Assembly (NCBI RefSeq): GCF_900108295.1
Contig: NZ_FNWK01000001.1
Coordinates: 1,426,001 to 1,490,000 of the forward strand
DNA: 64,000 nt
Origin: Sphingopyxis sp. YR583
GTDB taxonomy: Bacteria; Pseudomonadota; Alphaproteobacteria; Sphingomonadales; Sphingomonadaceae
Direction of reading: 5' to 3'
Shown here: positions 1 to 8,956 of the stretch, in pieces
Position numbering within the stretch: position 1 is the first letter of the stretch
Layout of the letters: each line of letters opens with the position of its first letter
Notes under the pieces: generated by a model
Told to the model about the DNA's origin: nothing
Database searches by the model: none
What the model saw: the letters and a program-made list of their open reading frames with translations, nothing else
Made by a program: the position numbers and the translations under genes

Positions 1-429
1 CGAGCCCGTGAACAGCTTGCTTCCCCTTGCGCTTTCCTGAGCCTGGCGCTGCCGTTCCTTCTCCGCATCGGCGGGATCGTGCGCCGGTGCTCGTGGAACG
101 GCGAGTGGCTCTGTGCCGGGTTCTGGCTCGACAGGGCCGGGCGGCAGCATATCCTTTGCTGCGCGTTCGGCAAGATCGCCATAGTCTTTCGGAGCGTCGC
201 TGAGTGCCTCGGCGTCGCGTGGGGCGCTGACCGCGACATTTTCTTGGGTGTCGCGACTGCGGCTTTGGCCGAGGCTCCAAGCCAGCGCGGCGGCGATGGC
301 GAGCGCGCCGGCTCCGCAAAGAATTGCAAGTGCCCTTCGGGAGAGCCGCTTCGGACGCGGCGGCGCGGCCCGCGTGTGGATCGGCGGGCGGTCGTGCGGG
401 TCTTGCTGCTCGTCGGCACGCGACGTCAT
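1..429 (-). CDS. trbI: TrbI, conjugal transfer protein, VirB10-like (N-terminal part; continues beyond the window)
   Basis: TrbI is the VirB10-like protein of P-type mating-pair systems; it spans both membranes of the transfer channel. Only the first 143 codons are present. The start ATG at 429 overlaps the trbG stop in an ATGA junction. The product has a short cytoplasmic N-terminus rich in Arg and Pro, one membrane segment around residues 37-55 and then the motif PKDYGDL followed by a Pro-rich stretch, the usual beginning of TrbI. The conserved C-terminal beta-barrel is missing because the window ends. It is the last visible gene of the trb operon. The call rests on this N-terminal pattern and on gene order. 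Confidence 0.85.
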   Translation of the reverse strand, partial: MTSRADEQQDPHDRPPIHTRAAPPRPKRLSRRALAILCGAGALAIAAALAWSLGQSRSRDTQENVAVSAPRDAEALSDAPKDYGDLAERAAKDMLPPGPVEPEPGTEPLAVPRAPAHDPADAEKERQRQAQESARGSKLFTGS

Positions 430-1265
430 GACTTCGGCCTTTGAGCGGCCACGCGATCGATACGGACGATCTGCTGCTTCTTCGTTCCGATCCGGAGTTC
501 GGCGCGGGTGAACAGCCGGTCGACGATCATCATGCGGTCGGTGACGCGGTAGTTTACGAGTTCGGCCTTGCCGTCGTCGCCGATCAGGAACAGCGGTGGC
601 AGTTCGCTCTGCGCGGTGGCAGCAGGAAAGAGGATATAGGTCTTGCGGCCATCGTCGAATAACTGGCTCGGCCGCCACGGCGGGCGGTGGCCGCTGATCC
701 GGTAATCGAAGTTCAGCTTCTGCGGATCGATGTCAGTTGCAACCTGCGTTGCGGCGACCTGAGCAGCTTGTTCGGCCTTGGCTTGCAGGGCGATCAGGCC
801 GTCCTGCGGATAGGACCAACGCGCGCTCGCCATGTAGCTGGATTGCGTCGATCTCAGTTCGACATAATAGGTCCGGCGGTTTGTGTTGATGACGAGATTG
901 GTAACCAGGCCGGGATCGGTGGGCTTCACGAGGATATGCGTTCGCCGCGTCGGCCCGCCGCCGCTGGTTGCTTCGCCGATCACCCAGCGAGCCGTATCGC
1001 CGGCGGCAACCGCACCGGTGTCGGAAAGCTGTTCGCCTTCCTGCAGCGCGATGTCGGTGACTTTGCCGACGGCGGTGGTGACTTGATAAAGGCCGCCCGA
1101 CGCATAGAGGAAATTCTGGGTTGCGCCCTGCCATCCGGCGTCGCGCGGCTTGATGCGCGCCTTGTCGGTGGCGTTGTTGATGCTTGTGAGGCTGCTTTCC
1201 TGCGCCGTGGTGGCGATCGGGGCGGCGGACGCCAGCAGGGCGAGGGCGAGAGCGATATGTCTCAT
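426..1265 (-). CDS. trbG: TrbG, conjugal transfer protein, VirB9-like
   Basis: TrbG is the VirB9-like periplasmic/outer-membrane component of the transfer channel and works with TrbI. The chosen start at 1265 gives 279 residues beginning with a clear signal peptide (MRHIALALALLASAAPIATT, cleavage near residue 22). It also overlaps the trbF stop by four bases (ATGA), which decides it over a longer upstream frame. The body contains the beta-rich segments typical of TrbG, including RTYYVELRS and NFDYRISGHRPPWRP, and ends shortly after KAELVNYRVTDRMMIVDRL. The length matches the family. It is translationally coupled to trbF before it and trbI after it. Confidence 0.93.
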   Translation of the reverse strand: MRHIALALALLASAAPIATTAQESSLTSINNATDKARIKPRDAGWQGATQNFLYASGGLYQVTTAVGKVTDIALQEGEQLSDTGAVAAGDTARWVIGEATSGGGPTRRTHILVKPTDPGLVTNLVINTNRRTYYVELRSTQSSYMASARWSYPQDGLIALQAKAEQAAQVAATQVATDIDPQKLNFDYRISGHRPPWRPSQLFDDGRKTYILFPAATAQSELPPLFLIGDDGKAELVNYRVTDRMMIVDRLFTRAELRIGTKKQQIVRIDRVAAQRPKS

Positions 1266-1957
1266 TCTTCTTCTCCAAGATCTTGGGACCAGTTGATCGC
1301 GTGGACGTAGAGGCCGAGTGGATTGCGGCTGAGCGTCTTGGCATCGGCGGGGGTGCGGACGACAAAGGTCAGGATTGCCGACCAGTGCGCGGTATGGGCA
1401 AGCTGGCCGCGGACATAGCGGCGCTCGTCCCACGCGATGCGGAAGCTGTCGGATGAGGCGCGCACCACTTGACGGACATCGACCGATATCTGCGTATCGT
1501 CGAGATCGGCGAACGGGTCTTTCCCCCGGGCATAGTCGTTGAGCACCGCGGTGCCGCGCTCGGTCGTAAAATCATAGGCGCTGGCGAGATTGTCGCGGAG
1601 CACGATCGGATCGGCGGGCCGAGCCCGGACATTCTCGATGAACCGCGCCAGATGCCACGCGATCTGCGGATCAGTCGGGCGATATTGGGCCTCGGCCCGC
1701 GTGACAGCGCGCGCGGCGCCGAGCCGGTCGACCTCGACCACATAGGGGACAATCTTGGCACCATAACGCAGGCGAAGATTGTCGGCGACGGCGAGCGACA
1801 GGATGAGTGTCGCGCCGAACGCCATCAACCGCCAGCTATGCGCCTGCGCGCGCGCCGAGCCGATGCGGTCGTCCCACGCTTGGCCCGCGCGCTGATACGG
1901 TGTTTCGGGAACAGGCTCGCGGCCGTAGCGCGACGAGGGACGGCGGAACGGGTTCAT
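1262..1957 (-). CDS. trbF: TrbF, conjugal transfer protein, VirB8-like
   Basis: TrbF is the VirB8-like inner-membrane assembly factor of the mating channel. The 231-residue product has a short cytoplasmic tail, one membrane helix at about residues 43-60, and a periplasmic domain that starts with the family-typical PYVVEVDRLG at 71-80. It ends with FVVRTPADAKTLSRNPLGLY, also typical of TrbF. The start ATG at 1957 overlaps the trbL stop by four bases. Gene order trbL-trbF-trbG-trbI is that of IncP and Tn4371-type transfer regions. Confidence 0.95.
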   Translation of the reverse strand: MNPFRRPSSRYGREPVPETPYQRAGQAWDDRIGSARAQAHSWRLMAFGATLILSLAVADNLRLRYGAKIVPYVVEVDRLGAARAVTRAEAQYRPTDPQIAWHLARFIENVRARPADPIVLRDNLASAYDFTTERGTAVLNDYARGKDPFADLDDTQISVDVRQVVRASSDSFRIAWDERRYVRGQLAHTAHWSAILTFVVRTPADAKTLSRNPLGLYVHAINWSQDLGEEE

Positions 1958-3333
1958 GAACGATCCTCCAGACTGATATGGGCGCTACCGCCGCCATGGT
2001 CGGCGGCGCGAAGGCTGTGAGCGGCAAGCGTGGCGCCCTGCGTCATCATCTGCTGACGGCGCAGCCGCGTCGCCCAGGCTGGCGCGCCTTCGGGCGCCGG
2101 CATGTTCGCGCTCGCCGGCGCGATGTCGGTGGGTGCCGTCGGCGTCAGCGGTTCGGGGGCGCCTTCTGAGGCTTCGGCTCTGTTGTTTGATGCGGACTCG
2201 GCGGACGAAGTCTGTCCCGATGCCGGTTGCGCGGAAGCGGATGATGCGGGGGCCGGGGCGGCGGGCGCATTCGCGCTGCCGCCCCCGGACCCCGACGCGC
2301 CGCTCGGGAGAGGGGCCGCAGGCGCGCCGCCCGTCGTCGCCGGGGGAGCCGATGGCGACGACGGGGATCCACCCCTGACATGGGGAGAGGGAGTGGACCG
2401 GGAAGGAGTGGAGCCGGACGCCCGCTTGGCGCCGCTGCTCGCGAGGCTCGCGGCGCCCGCAGCCCCGGCGCCGACGACCGCGCCGACGCCGGTGGCGACG
2501 AGCCCGGTTCCGACCGCGGCGCCCGCGCCAAGCTGCGGACCGCCCGAGATCAGACCGGCGGCGATGCCGGGACCGAAGATCGAGAGACCGAGGAGGGTGA
2601 GACTGGCGAGCGCGAGGCTGCCGACCTGTTCGAGCGTGGGCGGAACGCCGCCGAACTCCTGAACGAACTCGTCAAAGATCGTCGAGCCGATCCCGATGAT
2701 GATTGCGAGGACGAGAACCTTCACGCCGGTCGCCATCACATTGCCGAGGACGCGCTCGGCGAGGAAGGCGGTGCGGCCGAACAGCCCGAAGGGCACGAGC
2801 ACGAACCCCGCAAGCGTGACGAGCTTGAACTCGATCAGCGTCACGAAAATCTGGATCGCGATGATGAAGAAGGCGAGGAGCACGATCGCCCAGGCGAGGA
2901 GAAGGACTGCGATCTCGGCGAAGTTGGTGAAGAGGCCGACCGGTCCCGCAAGCTCCGAGGCCTGATCGAGCAGCGGGCGCCCGGCGTCGAGCCCGACCTG
3001 CGCGATTCTGCCGGGATGGAGCAGATCGTCGGGGCTGCCCGCGCCGGTGGCTCTCAGGCCGAGCCCCGAGAAGCTCAGGTAGATAATCTGCGCGAGCGCA
3101 TTCCAGTTGGTAAGGAGGAAGGCGAAGAAGCCGACCTGCAGGGTCTTCTTAACGAGGCGCGCGAGCACATCATCGCCTTCGCCCCATGTCCAGAACAGGA
3201 AGGCGAGCGTTACGTCGATGACGATGAGCGAGGTGGCGAGGAACCCGACGTCGCCGGCGATCAGCCCGAAGCCGCTGTCGATATAGCGCGCGAAGATGTC
3301 GAGAAAGCGGTCGATGACGCCGGGGCTCTGCAT
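1954..3333 (-). CDS. trbL: TrbL, conjugal transfer protein, VirB6-like
   Basis: TrbL is the polytopic VirB6-like inner-membrane protein of P-type conjugation systems. The 459-residue product has at least six hydrophobic segments in its first 290 residues, including LATSLIVIDVTLAFLFW and AEIAVLLLAWAIVLLAFFI, and the family-typical FKLVTLAGFVLVPFGLFG. From about residue 290 to 430 it becomes a low-complexity Ser/Pro/Ala/Gly-rich tail, which is common in TrbL and is probably disordered. The start at 3333 lies three bases after the stop of the TrbK-like gene. Its stop overlaps trbF. Confidence 0.94.
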   Translation of the reverse strand: MQSPGVIDRFLDIFARYIDSGFGLIAGDVGFLATSLIVIDVTLAFLFWTWGEGDDVLARLVKKTLQVGFFAFLLTNWNALAQIIYLSFSGLGLRATGAGSPDDLLHPGRIAQVGLDAGRPLLDQASELAGPVGLFTNFAEIAVLLLAWAIVLLAFFIIAIQIFVTLIEFKLVTLAGFVLVPFGLFGRTAFLAERVLGNVMATGVKVLVLAIIIGIGSTIFDEFVQEFGGVPPTLEQVGSLALASLTLLGLSIFGPGIAAGLISGGPQLGAGAAVGTGLVATGVGAVVGAGAAGAASLASSGAKRASGSTPSRSTPSPHVRGGSPSSPSAPPATTGGAPAAPLPSGASGSGGGSANAPAAPAPASSASAQPASGQTSSAESASNNRAEASEGAPEPLTPTAPTDIAPASANMPAPEGAPAWATRLRRQQMMTQGATLAAHSLRAADHGGGSAHISLEDRS

Positions 3334-3336
3334 GGC

Positions 3337-3702
3337 TCAGCGCTCCGCTGCGGTGTGAGGCTGATCGGGTGCGGCGCGGCGCGATCCGAGGAAGCGCTTG
3401 CGATGCGCGTCCCATACCGCCTGGCAGACGCCATCCTCGTCGGAGGTCGCGGTGCGGCAGTGCGCGAGATCGGCGGCGAGCGGATCGCGGCGCGGTTTTG
3501 CCGGTGGGGTCTGTTCGGTCACAGCATAGTGCGTCGGCGGCACCGGATCGCGCAATGCGATCAGTCCGCCGGTCACGAGCAGGGCTGCCGCGATAGCGAT
3601 CGCGAGCGCGCCGGTTCCGGAGGGGATGCGACTTTGCTTCGGGCGGCGGTCGCCGGCGACGGCCTTTGGGGCCGCCGCTTTTCTATCGAGCGCGTCAGTC
3701 AC
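3337..3702 (-). CDS. Putative entry-exclusion protein, TrbK-alt type
   Basis: This small gene sits at the trbK position between trbJ and trbL. The best start is a GTG at 3702, which overlaps the trbJ end by eight bases and gives 121 residues. Longer in-frame versions would run far into trbJ. The product has one membrane helix near residues 29-46 (ALAIAIAAALLVTGGLIAL). Its C-terminal part carries two cysteines (DLAHCRTATSDEDGVCQAVW) followed by DAHRKRFLG. A Cys pair followed by VWxxxRxRFL is the pattern of the alternative TrbK entry-exclusion family, so the role is exclusion of redundant mating pairs. That function is inferred from family and position only. Confidence 0.75.
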   Translation of the reverse strand: MTDALDRKAAAPKAVAGDRRPKQSRIPSGTGALAIAIAAALLVTGGLIALRDPVPPTHYAVTEQTPPAKPRRDPLAADLAHCRTATSDEDGVCQAVWDAHRKRFLGSRRAAPDQPHTAAER

Positions 3703-4438
3703 GGAAGATCGACACATTGGGGGCGACATAGGGCGTCCGCTCACCCCGGAAGCGCCGGCTGCGTTCGCGGGCGGTCGCTTCGTCGGCGGCGGCGCGGGCT
3801 GCGGCGATTGCGTCGGCGCGGCCCTGCGCCGCGACCAGCGCAGTGAGGTCAGCAATCTGGCGCGTCTGGAGCGCGACGAGCTGATTGCCTGCCTGTGCTG
3901 CCTGCAAGGCGCCGACCGCATCCTGGCTCGCGCCGACGAGCGTGTCGATCTGCGCGCGGGTGTCGCCAAGGTTGGTGACGATCGTCGCCTGCGTCTTCAG
4001 CGCGTCCTGAAATCCCGCGACCGCGTCCTGCCAGCGGGTCTCGGCGTTCGCGACGAGGCGACCGTTGGTCGTGCCCGCGAGCGAGCCTTGCGGGTAGCGC
4101 TGGTCGAACACGCGGTCGATGTCGCGCACTTCATAGGCGATCTGCCGCGCCTCGCCGATGAGCTGGCGGGTGCGATCCATCGACTGCTGGATCTCGCGAA
4201 GGCTGCTGGTCGGAAGCGAGGTGAGGTTGCGCGCATCGTTTATCAGGCTCGCGGCCTCATTCTGGAGCGAGCTGATCTGGTTGTTGATCTGGGTGAGCGC
4301 GCGCGCTGCCTGAAGCAGGTTCTGCGAATAGTTGGTCGGGTCGTGAACGGTGAGCTGCGCCTGCACGGGCTGCGCCGCGAGGAGCGCGAGCGCGGCGGCG
4401 CCGACGAGGAATCGGCGTATAGAGGGGGCAGGCGTCAT
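3695..4438 (-). CDS. trbJ: TrbJ, conjugal transfer protein, VirB5-like
   Basis: TrbJ is the VirB5-like periplasmic protein associated with the pilus and channel. The 247-residue product has a signal peptide (hydrophobic residues 10-24, then Ala-Gln cleavage near 28). Its helical body carries the TrbJ-typical NYSQNLLQAARALTQINNQI near the mature N-terminus and ends with a charged tail. The start ATG at 4438 overlaps the trbE stop in an ATGA junction. Confidence 0.94.
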   Translation of the reverse strand: MTPAPSIRRFLVGAAALALLAAQPVQAQLTVHDPTNYSQNLLQAARALTQINNQISSLQNEAASLINDARNLTSLPTSSLREIQQSMDRTRQLIGEARQIAYEVRDIDRVFDQRYPQGSLAGTTNGRLVANAETRWQDAVAGFQDALKTQATIVTNLGDTRAQIDTLVGASQDAVGALQAAQAGNQLVALQTRQIADLTALVAAQGRADAIAAARAAADEATARERSRRFRGERTPYVAPNVSIFRD

Positions 4439-6984
4439 TGCTCTTCTCCTTCGTTAAAGAGGTCGGGTTCGGTGATGGGGGCGGGCTCGCTCGGTGTGGT
4501 CGCGGCCAATTCGTGGGCGACGATGTCGGCCGCCCACGCGAGGCCGCGATGGCGGAGCCAGGCTTCGGCGAATTTCTCCGCGCTATGCGTTTCGATCAGC
4601 GTGCCGATCGCGTTCATGTCGCTGCGCGACGAGGCCGCGGTGAAGGCGAGCGCGAATGGGCCGAGCCCGAGGTCGAACAGGCGGTTGCCGAGCGCGGACT
4701 GGCAATAATAGTCGCGCTTGGGTGTCGCGCCGGCGATGATCTCGATCTGACGGTCGTTCAGCCCGAAGCGCCGGTAGATGCCGCCGATCTGCGGTTCGAG
4801 CGCGCGCTCGTTGGCAAGGAACAGCCGCGTCGGGCAGCTTTCGATGATCGCGGGCGCGATCGCGCTGCCCTCGATGTCGGCGAGGCTCTGCGTCGCGAAC
4901 ACCACGCTCGCATTCTTCTTGCGGAGCGTCTTCAGCCATTCCTTGAGCTGGCGGCCGAACATCTCGTCATCGAGCGCGAGCCAGCCCTCGTCGATCAGGA
5001 TCAGCGTCGGGCGTCCGTCGAGGCGGCGTCCGATGCGGTGGAAGAGATAGGCGAGCACCGCCGGCGCGGGCGGGGTGCCAACGAGGCCTTCGGTCTCGAA
5101 CGCCTGTACATCGCTGCTGCCGAAGGCTTCGCTGTCGGCGTCGAGCAGGCGGCCATAGGGTCCGGCGATCGTATAGGGGAGCAGCGCCTGCTTCAGCGCC
5201 GCGCTCTGGACGAGCACCGCAAGCCCGGTGAGCGTGCGCTGATCCTTCGGCGCGCAGGCGAGGCTGCCGAGCGCGCTCCAGAGATGATCCTTGATCTCCG
5301 GCGTGATCGACTGGCCTTCGCGTGCGAGGATTGCCGCGATCCAGTCGGCTGCCCAGGCGCGTTCGTCGGGCTTGTCGATTGCCGCGAGCGGCTGGAGGGT
5401 TGTCTGGGTGGCCGCACGGCCTTCGGTCGGCGCGATCGTCCCGCCAAGATCATGCCACTCGCCGCCCATGCCGAGCGTCGCGGCGCGGATCGAGCTGCCA
5501 TGATCGAAGGCGAAAATCTGCGCGTTCGGGTAGCGGCGGAACTGGAGCGCGATGAAGGCGAGCAGCACCGACTTGCCCGCCCCGGTCGGGCCGACGACGA
5601 GGCTGTGCCCGACATCGCCGACATGGAGCGAAAAGCGGAACGGGGTCGCGCCCTGCGTCCGCGCATGAAACAGCGCGGGGCCGTTCATGTGGTCGTCGCG
5701 CTCCTGTCCGGCCCAGACCGCCGACACCGGCATGATGTGGGCGAGGTTAATCGTCGAGACCGGCGGCTGGCGGACATTGGCATAGGCATTGCCGGGATGC
5801 GAGCCGAGCCAGGCTTCGAGCGCGTTTAGCGTCTCGGGGACGCAGGCGAAGTCGCGGCCGCGCACGATCTTCTCGATGGATTGGATCTTCGCATCGGCGT
5901 CGCGCGCAGTGTCGCCGAAGATGGTGATCGTCGTCGTGACATAGCAATAGCCGGCGACATCGGCGCCGAGATCCTGAAGCGCCGCATCGGCTTCGGCCGA
6001 CTTGTTCGTCGCGTCGCTGTCGACGAGTATGCTCGCCTCGTTGGTTAGTACCTCCTTGAGGATCGCGCCGAGGCTCTTGCGCTTCGAGAACCAGAGACGC
6101 CTGATCTTGGTCAGCGTCTTCTGCGCCGCGATCTTGTCCATCAGGATCGCGCGTGTCGTCCAGCGATAGCCGAACCCCAGCCGGTTGAGCTCGTCGAGCA
6201 TGCCGGGGATAGTCGACGCCGGAAAACCGGTGATGGTGAGGCAGCGAAGGTGCTGCTGCCCGAGCTGCGGTGCCAGCCCGCCGACGAGAAGTTCGTCGGC
6301 GAGCAGCGCGTCGAGATGCATCGGCGTCTCGGGCAGCGCGATCCGTTGGCCCTTGGTCGATATGGTCGAGTGGAGGTAGGTGAGCGTCTCTTCGGGGCCG
6401 AGCCAGCGGCACTCGGGCATCACGCCTTCGATCATGTCGAACAGCCGCGCGGTCTCGCGCGTGAAATCCTGCACATGGTCGGCGGCGTTCGCCTGTGTCT
6501 TCTCTCCGCCCTCGAACAGGAGCGAAGCGGCTCGGGCGCTGTCGTCCGCCGGCGGCAGCCATTGCAGCGTCAGATAATAGGCGCTCGTGAAATTGGGTTG
6601 ATGGGCTTCGATCGTACGGCGGTCGGCGCCATAGGTCGCGACGACGGCCCAGTCTTCGAACTGTGCCCGCCGTTCCTCGTCGACGAGCCCCGAGACCGGA
6701 TCGGGGAAACCCTCGGAGGCAGGATAGTCGGGTGAGGCTTTACGCTGCGCTTCGACATGGATCGCCCAGCCGCTTCCGAGCCGTTTCAGCGCTGCGTTGA
6801 GCCGCGCCGAGGTTGCGATCAGTTCGCTCTGCGTCGCGGAATCGAGATCGGGGCCGCGGAATCCCAGCGTGCGCTGGAAGCTGCCGTCCTTGTTGAGGAT
6901 GATGCCGGGCGCGATCATCGCGGCCCAGGGCAGGAAATCCGATAGGCGCGTGCGCGCCCTGGCATGCTCGCGAAGGAACATCAT
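4435..6984 (-). CDS. trbE: TrbE, conjugal transfer ATPase, VirB4-like
   Basis: TrbE is the large VirB4-type ATPase that energises assembly of the mating channel at the inner membrane. The 849-residue length is normal for the family. A Walker A motif GPTGAGKS lies at about residues 465-472 and a Walker B segment LILIDEGWLALD further on, followed by the VirB4-typical KKNASVVFATQSLADI. The N-terminal 430 residues form the CagE/TrbE/VirB domain. The start ATG at 6984 is followed by a second ATG and lies five bases after the trbD stop. The gene is intact. Confidence 0.97.
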   Translation of the reverse strand: MMFLREHARARTRLSDFLPWAAMIAPGIILNKDGSFQRTLGFRGPDLDSATQSELIATSARLNAALKRLGSGWAIHVEAQRKASPDYPASEGFPDPVSGLVDEERRAQFEDWAVVATYGADRRTIEAHQPNFTSAYYLTLQWLPPADDSARAASLLFEGGEKTQANAADHVQDFTRETARLFDMIEGVMPECRWLGPEETLTYLHSTISTKGQRIALPETPMHLDALLADELLVGGLAPQLGQQHLRCLTITGFPASTIPGMLDELNRLGFGYRWTTRAILMDKIAAQKTLTKIRRLWFSKRKSLGAILKEVLTNEASILVDSDATNKSAEADAALQDLGADVAGYCYVTTTITIFGDTARDADAKIQSIEKIVRGRDFACVPETLNALEAWLGSHPGNAYANVRQPPVSTINLAHIMPVSAVWAGQERDDHMNGPALFHARTQGATPFRFSLHVGDVGHSLVVGPTGAGKSVLLAFIALQFRRYPNAQIFAFDHGSSIRAATLGMGGEWHDLGGTIAPTEGRAATQTTLQPLAAIDKPDERAWAADWIAAILAREGQSITPEIKDHLWSALGSLACAPKDQRTLTGLAVLVQSAALKQALLPYTIAGPYGRLLDADSEAFGSSDVQAFETEGLVGTPPAPAVLAYLFHRIGRRLDGRPTLILIDEGWLALDDEMFGRQLKEWLKTLRKKNASVVFATQSLADIEGSAIAPAIIESCPTRLFLANERALEPQIGGIYRRFGLNDRQIEIIAGATPKRDYYCQSALGNRLFDLGLGPFALAFTAASSRSDMNAIGTLIETHSAEKFAEAWLRHRGLAWAADIVAHELAATTPSEPAPITEPDLFNEGEEQ

Positions 6985-6989
6985 GAGGT

Positions 6990-7253
6990 TCAGCTTTCGA
7001 AAATGGTGGGAAGCGCGACATGGCGCCGCGCGACGGGGAGGATCTGCGCGTCCTTGCGCGCCGCGAACACCGCGAGGCCGTGGCCGACCAGGGCGATGAC
7101 GACGCCGGCGATCCAGAGCCTGAGGCCAATCCCGACCGCGCCGGCGAGCGTGCCGTTGACGATCGCGAGCGCGCGCGGCGCACCCGCCAGTAGGATCGGC
7201 TCGGCGAGCGCGCGCTGGACCGGCGCCGCGAACCCCGGGAGGTCGCCTTCCAT
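6990..7253 (-). CDS. trbD: TrbD, conjugal transfer protein, VirB3-like
   Basis: TrbD is the small VirB3-like inner-membrane protein that works with TrbE. The product has 87 residues. It contains the family-typical ALAEPILLAGAPRALAIVNG at about 15-34 and then one or two membrane helices (VGIGLRLWIAGVVIALVGHG, AVFAARKD). The start ATG at 7253 shares one base with the trbC stop (TGATG), which indicates coupling and rules out the longer frame. Confidence 0.93.
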   Translation of the reverse strand: MEGDLPGFAAPVQRALAEPILLAGAPRALAIVNGTLAGAVGIGLRLWIAGVVIALVGHGLAVFAARKDAQILPVARRHVALPTIFES

Positions 7254-7567
7254 CAGACGAGCGCCCCGCCGCCGAAGCTGAAGAAGCTGAGGAAGAAGGA
7301 GGAGGCAGCGAAAGCGATCGAGAGGCCGAAGACGATCTGGATCAGCCGCCGGAACCCGCCCGACGTATCGCCGAACGCCAAGGTCAGCCCGGTGATGACA
7401 ATGATGATCACGCCGACGACGCGCGCGACCGGGCCCTGCACGCTGTCGACGATCGACTGGAGCGGGGTCTCCCACGGCATGCCTGAGCCGCCCGCGAGCG
7501 CGGGTGTGGCATGCAGGGCGAGCAGGCCGGCGATGGCGGCGAGGCGAAGGATATGGCTGGTCTTCAT
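7253..7567 (-). CDS. trbC: TrbC, conjugative pilin precursor, VirB2-like
   Basis: TrbC is the VirB2-like prepilin that forms the conjugative pilus. The 104-residue product starts at the ATG at 7567, which overlaps the trbB stop by four bases. It has a long signal region (residues 7-26, ending TPALA) and then two hydrophobic helices separated by a short loop (about 49-67 and 77-95), the usual pilin layout. The C-terminal FGGGALV resembles processed TrbC tails. A longer frame upstream lies inside trbB and is rejected. Confidence 0.93.
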   Translation of the reverse strand: MKTSHILRLAAIAGLLALHATPALAGGSGMPWETPLQSIVDSVQGPVARVVGVIIIVITGLTLAFGDTSGGFRRLIQIVFGLSIAFAASSFFLSFFSFGGGALV

Positions 7568-8535
7568 TCTGGAACTCCCTGTGGCTGGAGGATCGGAAGC
7601 AGGCGGTAGCTGCCGTCGGCGCCGAGCCCTTCGACGCGGACCAGTTCGGACAGGCGGCGCTCGGCGCCGCGGCCCGTCAGCACCGCGATGACGTCGATCG
7701 TCTCGGCGATGAGCGGGCGCGGGACATGCGCGATCGCCTCGAGAATGAGCTGTTCGAGGCGGTGGAGTGCGGCGCTCGCGGTTCCCGCGTGGATCGTGCC
7801 GATCCCCCCGGGATGGCCGGTGCCCCAGGCCTTCAAGAGGTCGAGCGCTTCTGGACCGCGGACCTCGCCGACCGGAATGCGATCGGGACGGAGACGGAGG
7901 CTTGAGCGGACGAGATCGGTCATCGTGACGCCCGGCGCGGTGCGCAGGCTCACGACATTGGCGGCGTCGCACCGAAGCTCGCGTGTATCCTCAATGAGGA
8001 CGATACGGTCGTCGCTCTTCGCTGCGAGGGCGAGCAGTGCATTGGTAAGCGTGGTCTTGCCGGTCGACGTGCCGCCGGCGACGAGAATATTGGCGCGGGT
8101 TTCGACGGCGCCCGCCAGATAGGTCGCAGCGATCGCGCTCATCGTGCCGGCGCGGACATAGTCGGCGAGCTCGAGCGGCAGGCTGGCGGGGCGGCGGATC
8201 GAGAAGACCGGCTGTGCCACGACGGGTGGCAGCAGGCCTTCGAAACGCTCGCCGCCTTCCGGCAGTTCGGCGGAGACGCGCGGGCTCGCGCGGTGGACTT
8301 CGGTGCCGACATGATGCGCGACGAGGCGGACGATGCGCTCGGCCTGCGCGGGGGTCAGCGTCTCTTCCGTGGGCGCCAAGCCGCTGTCGAGGTGGTCGAT
8401 CCAGAGCCGCCCGTCGGCGTTCAGCATGATCTCGGCGATATTGGGATCGCCGAGCCAGCCATCGATCGCCGCGCCGAGCGCGCTGCGCAGCATCGAGGTG
8501 CTGCGCGCATGGACGATGGCGTCGGGTTCGATCAC
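7564..8535 (-). CDS. trbB: TrbB, conjugal transfer ATPase, VirB11-like
   Basis: TrbB is the hexameric VirB11-type ATPase at the base of the mating channel. The 323-residue product has Walker A GGTSTGKT at 154-161, the Asp box LIEDTREL, a Walker B region [12 protein letters not shown] and the His box GIGTIHAG, so all catalytic elements are present. The start is a GTG at 8535. A good Shine-Dalgarno sequence, AGGAG, lies nine bases upstream (8545-8549 on the other strand) and supports it. This is the first gene of the visible operon. The coupling-protein gene traG, often found just upstream of trbB in related clusters, is not there; cargo genes are. Confidence 0.96.
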   Translation of the reverse strand: MIEPDAIVHARSTSMLRSALGAAIDGWLGDPNIAEIMLNADGRLWIDHLDSGLAPTEETLTPAQAERIVRLVAHHVGTEVHRASPRVSAELPEGGERFEGLLPPVVAQPVFSIRRPASLPLELADYVRAGTMSAIAATYLAGAVETRANILVAGGTSTGKTTLTNALLALAAKSDDRIVLIEDTRELRCDAANVVSLRTAPGVTMTDLVRSSLRLRPDRIPVGEVRGPEALDLLKAWGTGHPGGIGTIHAGTASAALHRLEQLILEAIAHVPRPLIAETIDVIAVLTGRGAERRLSELVRVEGLGADGSYRLLPILQPQGVPE

Positions 8536-8956
8536 TTGGGGCGTCTCCTGAAGGCACCGCGGATCGGCGCCGGAGACGGGTAAAGAATGCCGATTATGGC
8601 TGGCCGCAACAGCTATTCATTGTCGTCGTGGGGGCGGCGGCGAATGGATACACAAGGGACGAGGCGTCTGCCGCGCCTCAGCGATCCTCGCTCAGAACTG
8701 TCTGTTGCCGTTTGTCGTTGCGAGTATCGTGCTCGTCGTAAACGCTGCCAGACCCCGTTGATTCTTGTCACCAACAGGCCCATGTTGCGCTCGTGCTTGT
8801 TGGTCTTCCTCCCCTGACCCGCCCGCCCTGTATCGAGCTGTGTGCCCTGGTCCTGAACCGGCCGGCATCCGCGCTTTCAGGCGGGACTACAGTAACCCGG
8901 TTTACACGAAGACCGGTTAGAGTTAGGCCATGACTCGGGCGGACAAAGGGGAAACA
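8536..8956. other. Intergenic region between the trb operon and the cargo genes
   Basis: About 420 bases with no convincing gene. It must hold the promoter of the trb operon (leftward) and of the cargo gene at 8957 (rightward). Near its right end there is an imperfect inverted repeat, TAACCCGGT at 8893-8901 and ACCGGTTA at 8912-8919, about 40 bases before the next start; this could be an operator. A small frame of 76 codons at 8587-8817 has no recognisable start signal or family pattern and is not called. Confidence 0.5.

Noticed and set aside
2380..3846. A 488-codon open frame on the plus strand
   Set aside because: It lies antisense to trbL, the TrbK-like gene and part of trbJ; the product is a low-complexity Glu/Asp/Arg-rich shadow.
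8587..8817. A 76-codon frame upstream of the cargo genes
   Set aside because: No ribosome site, no family pattern and no conserved context; treated as non-coding.
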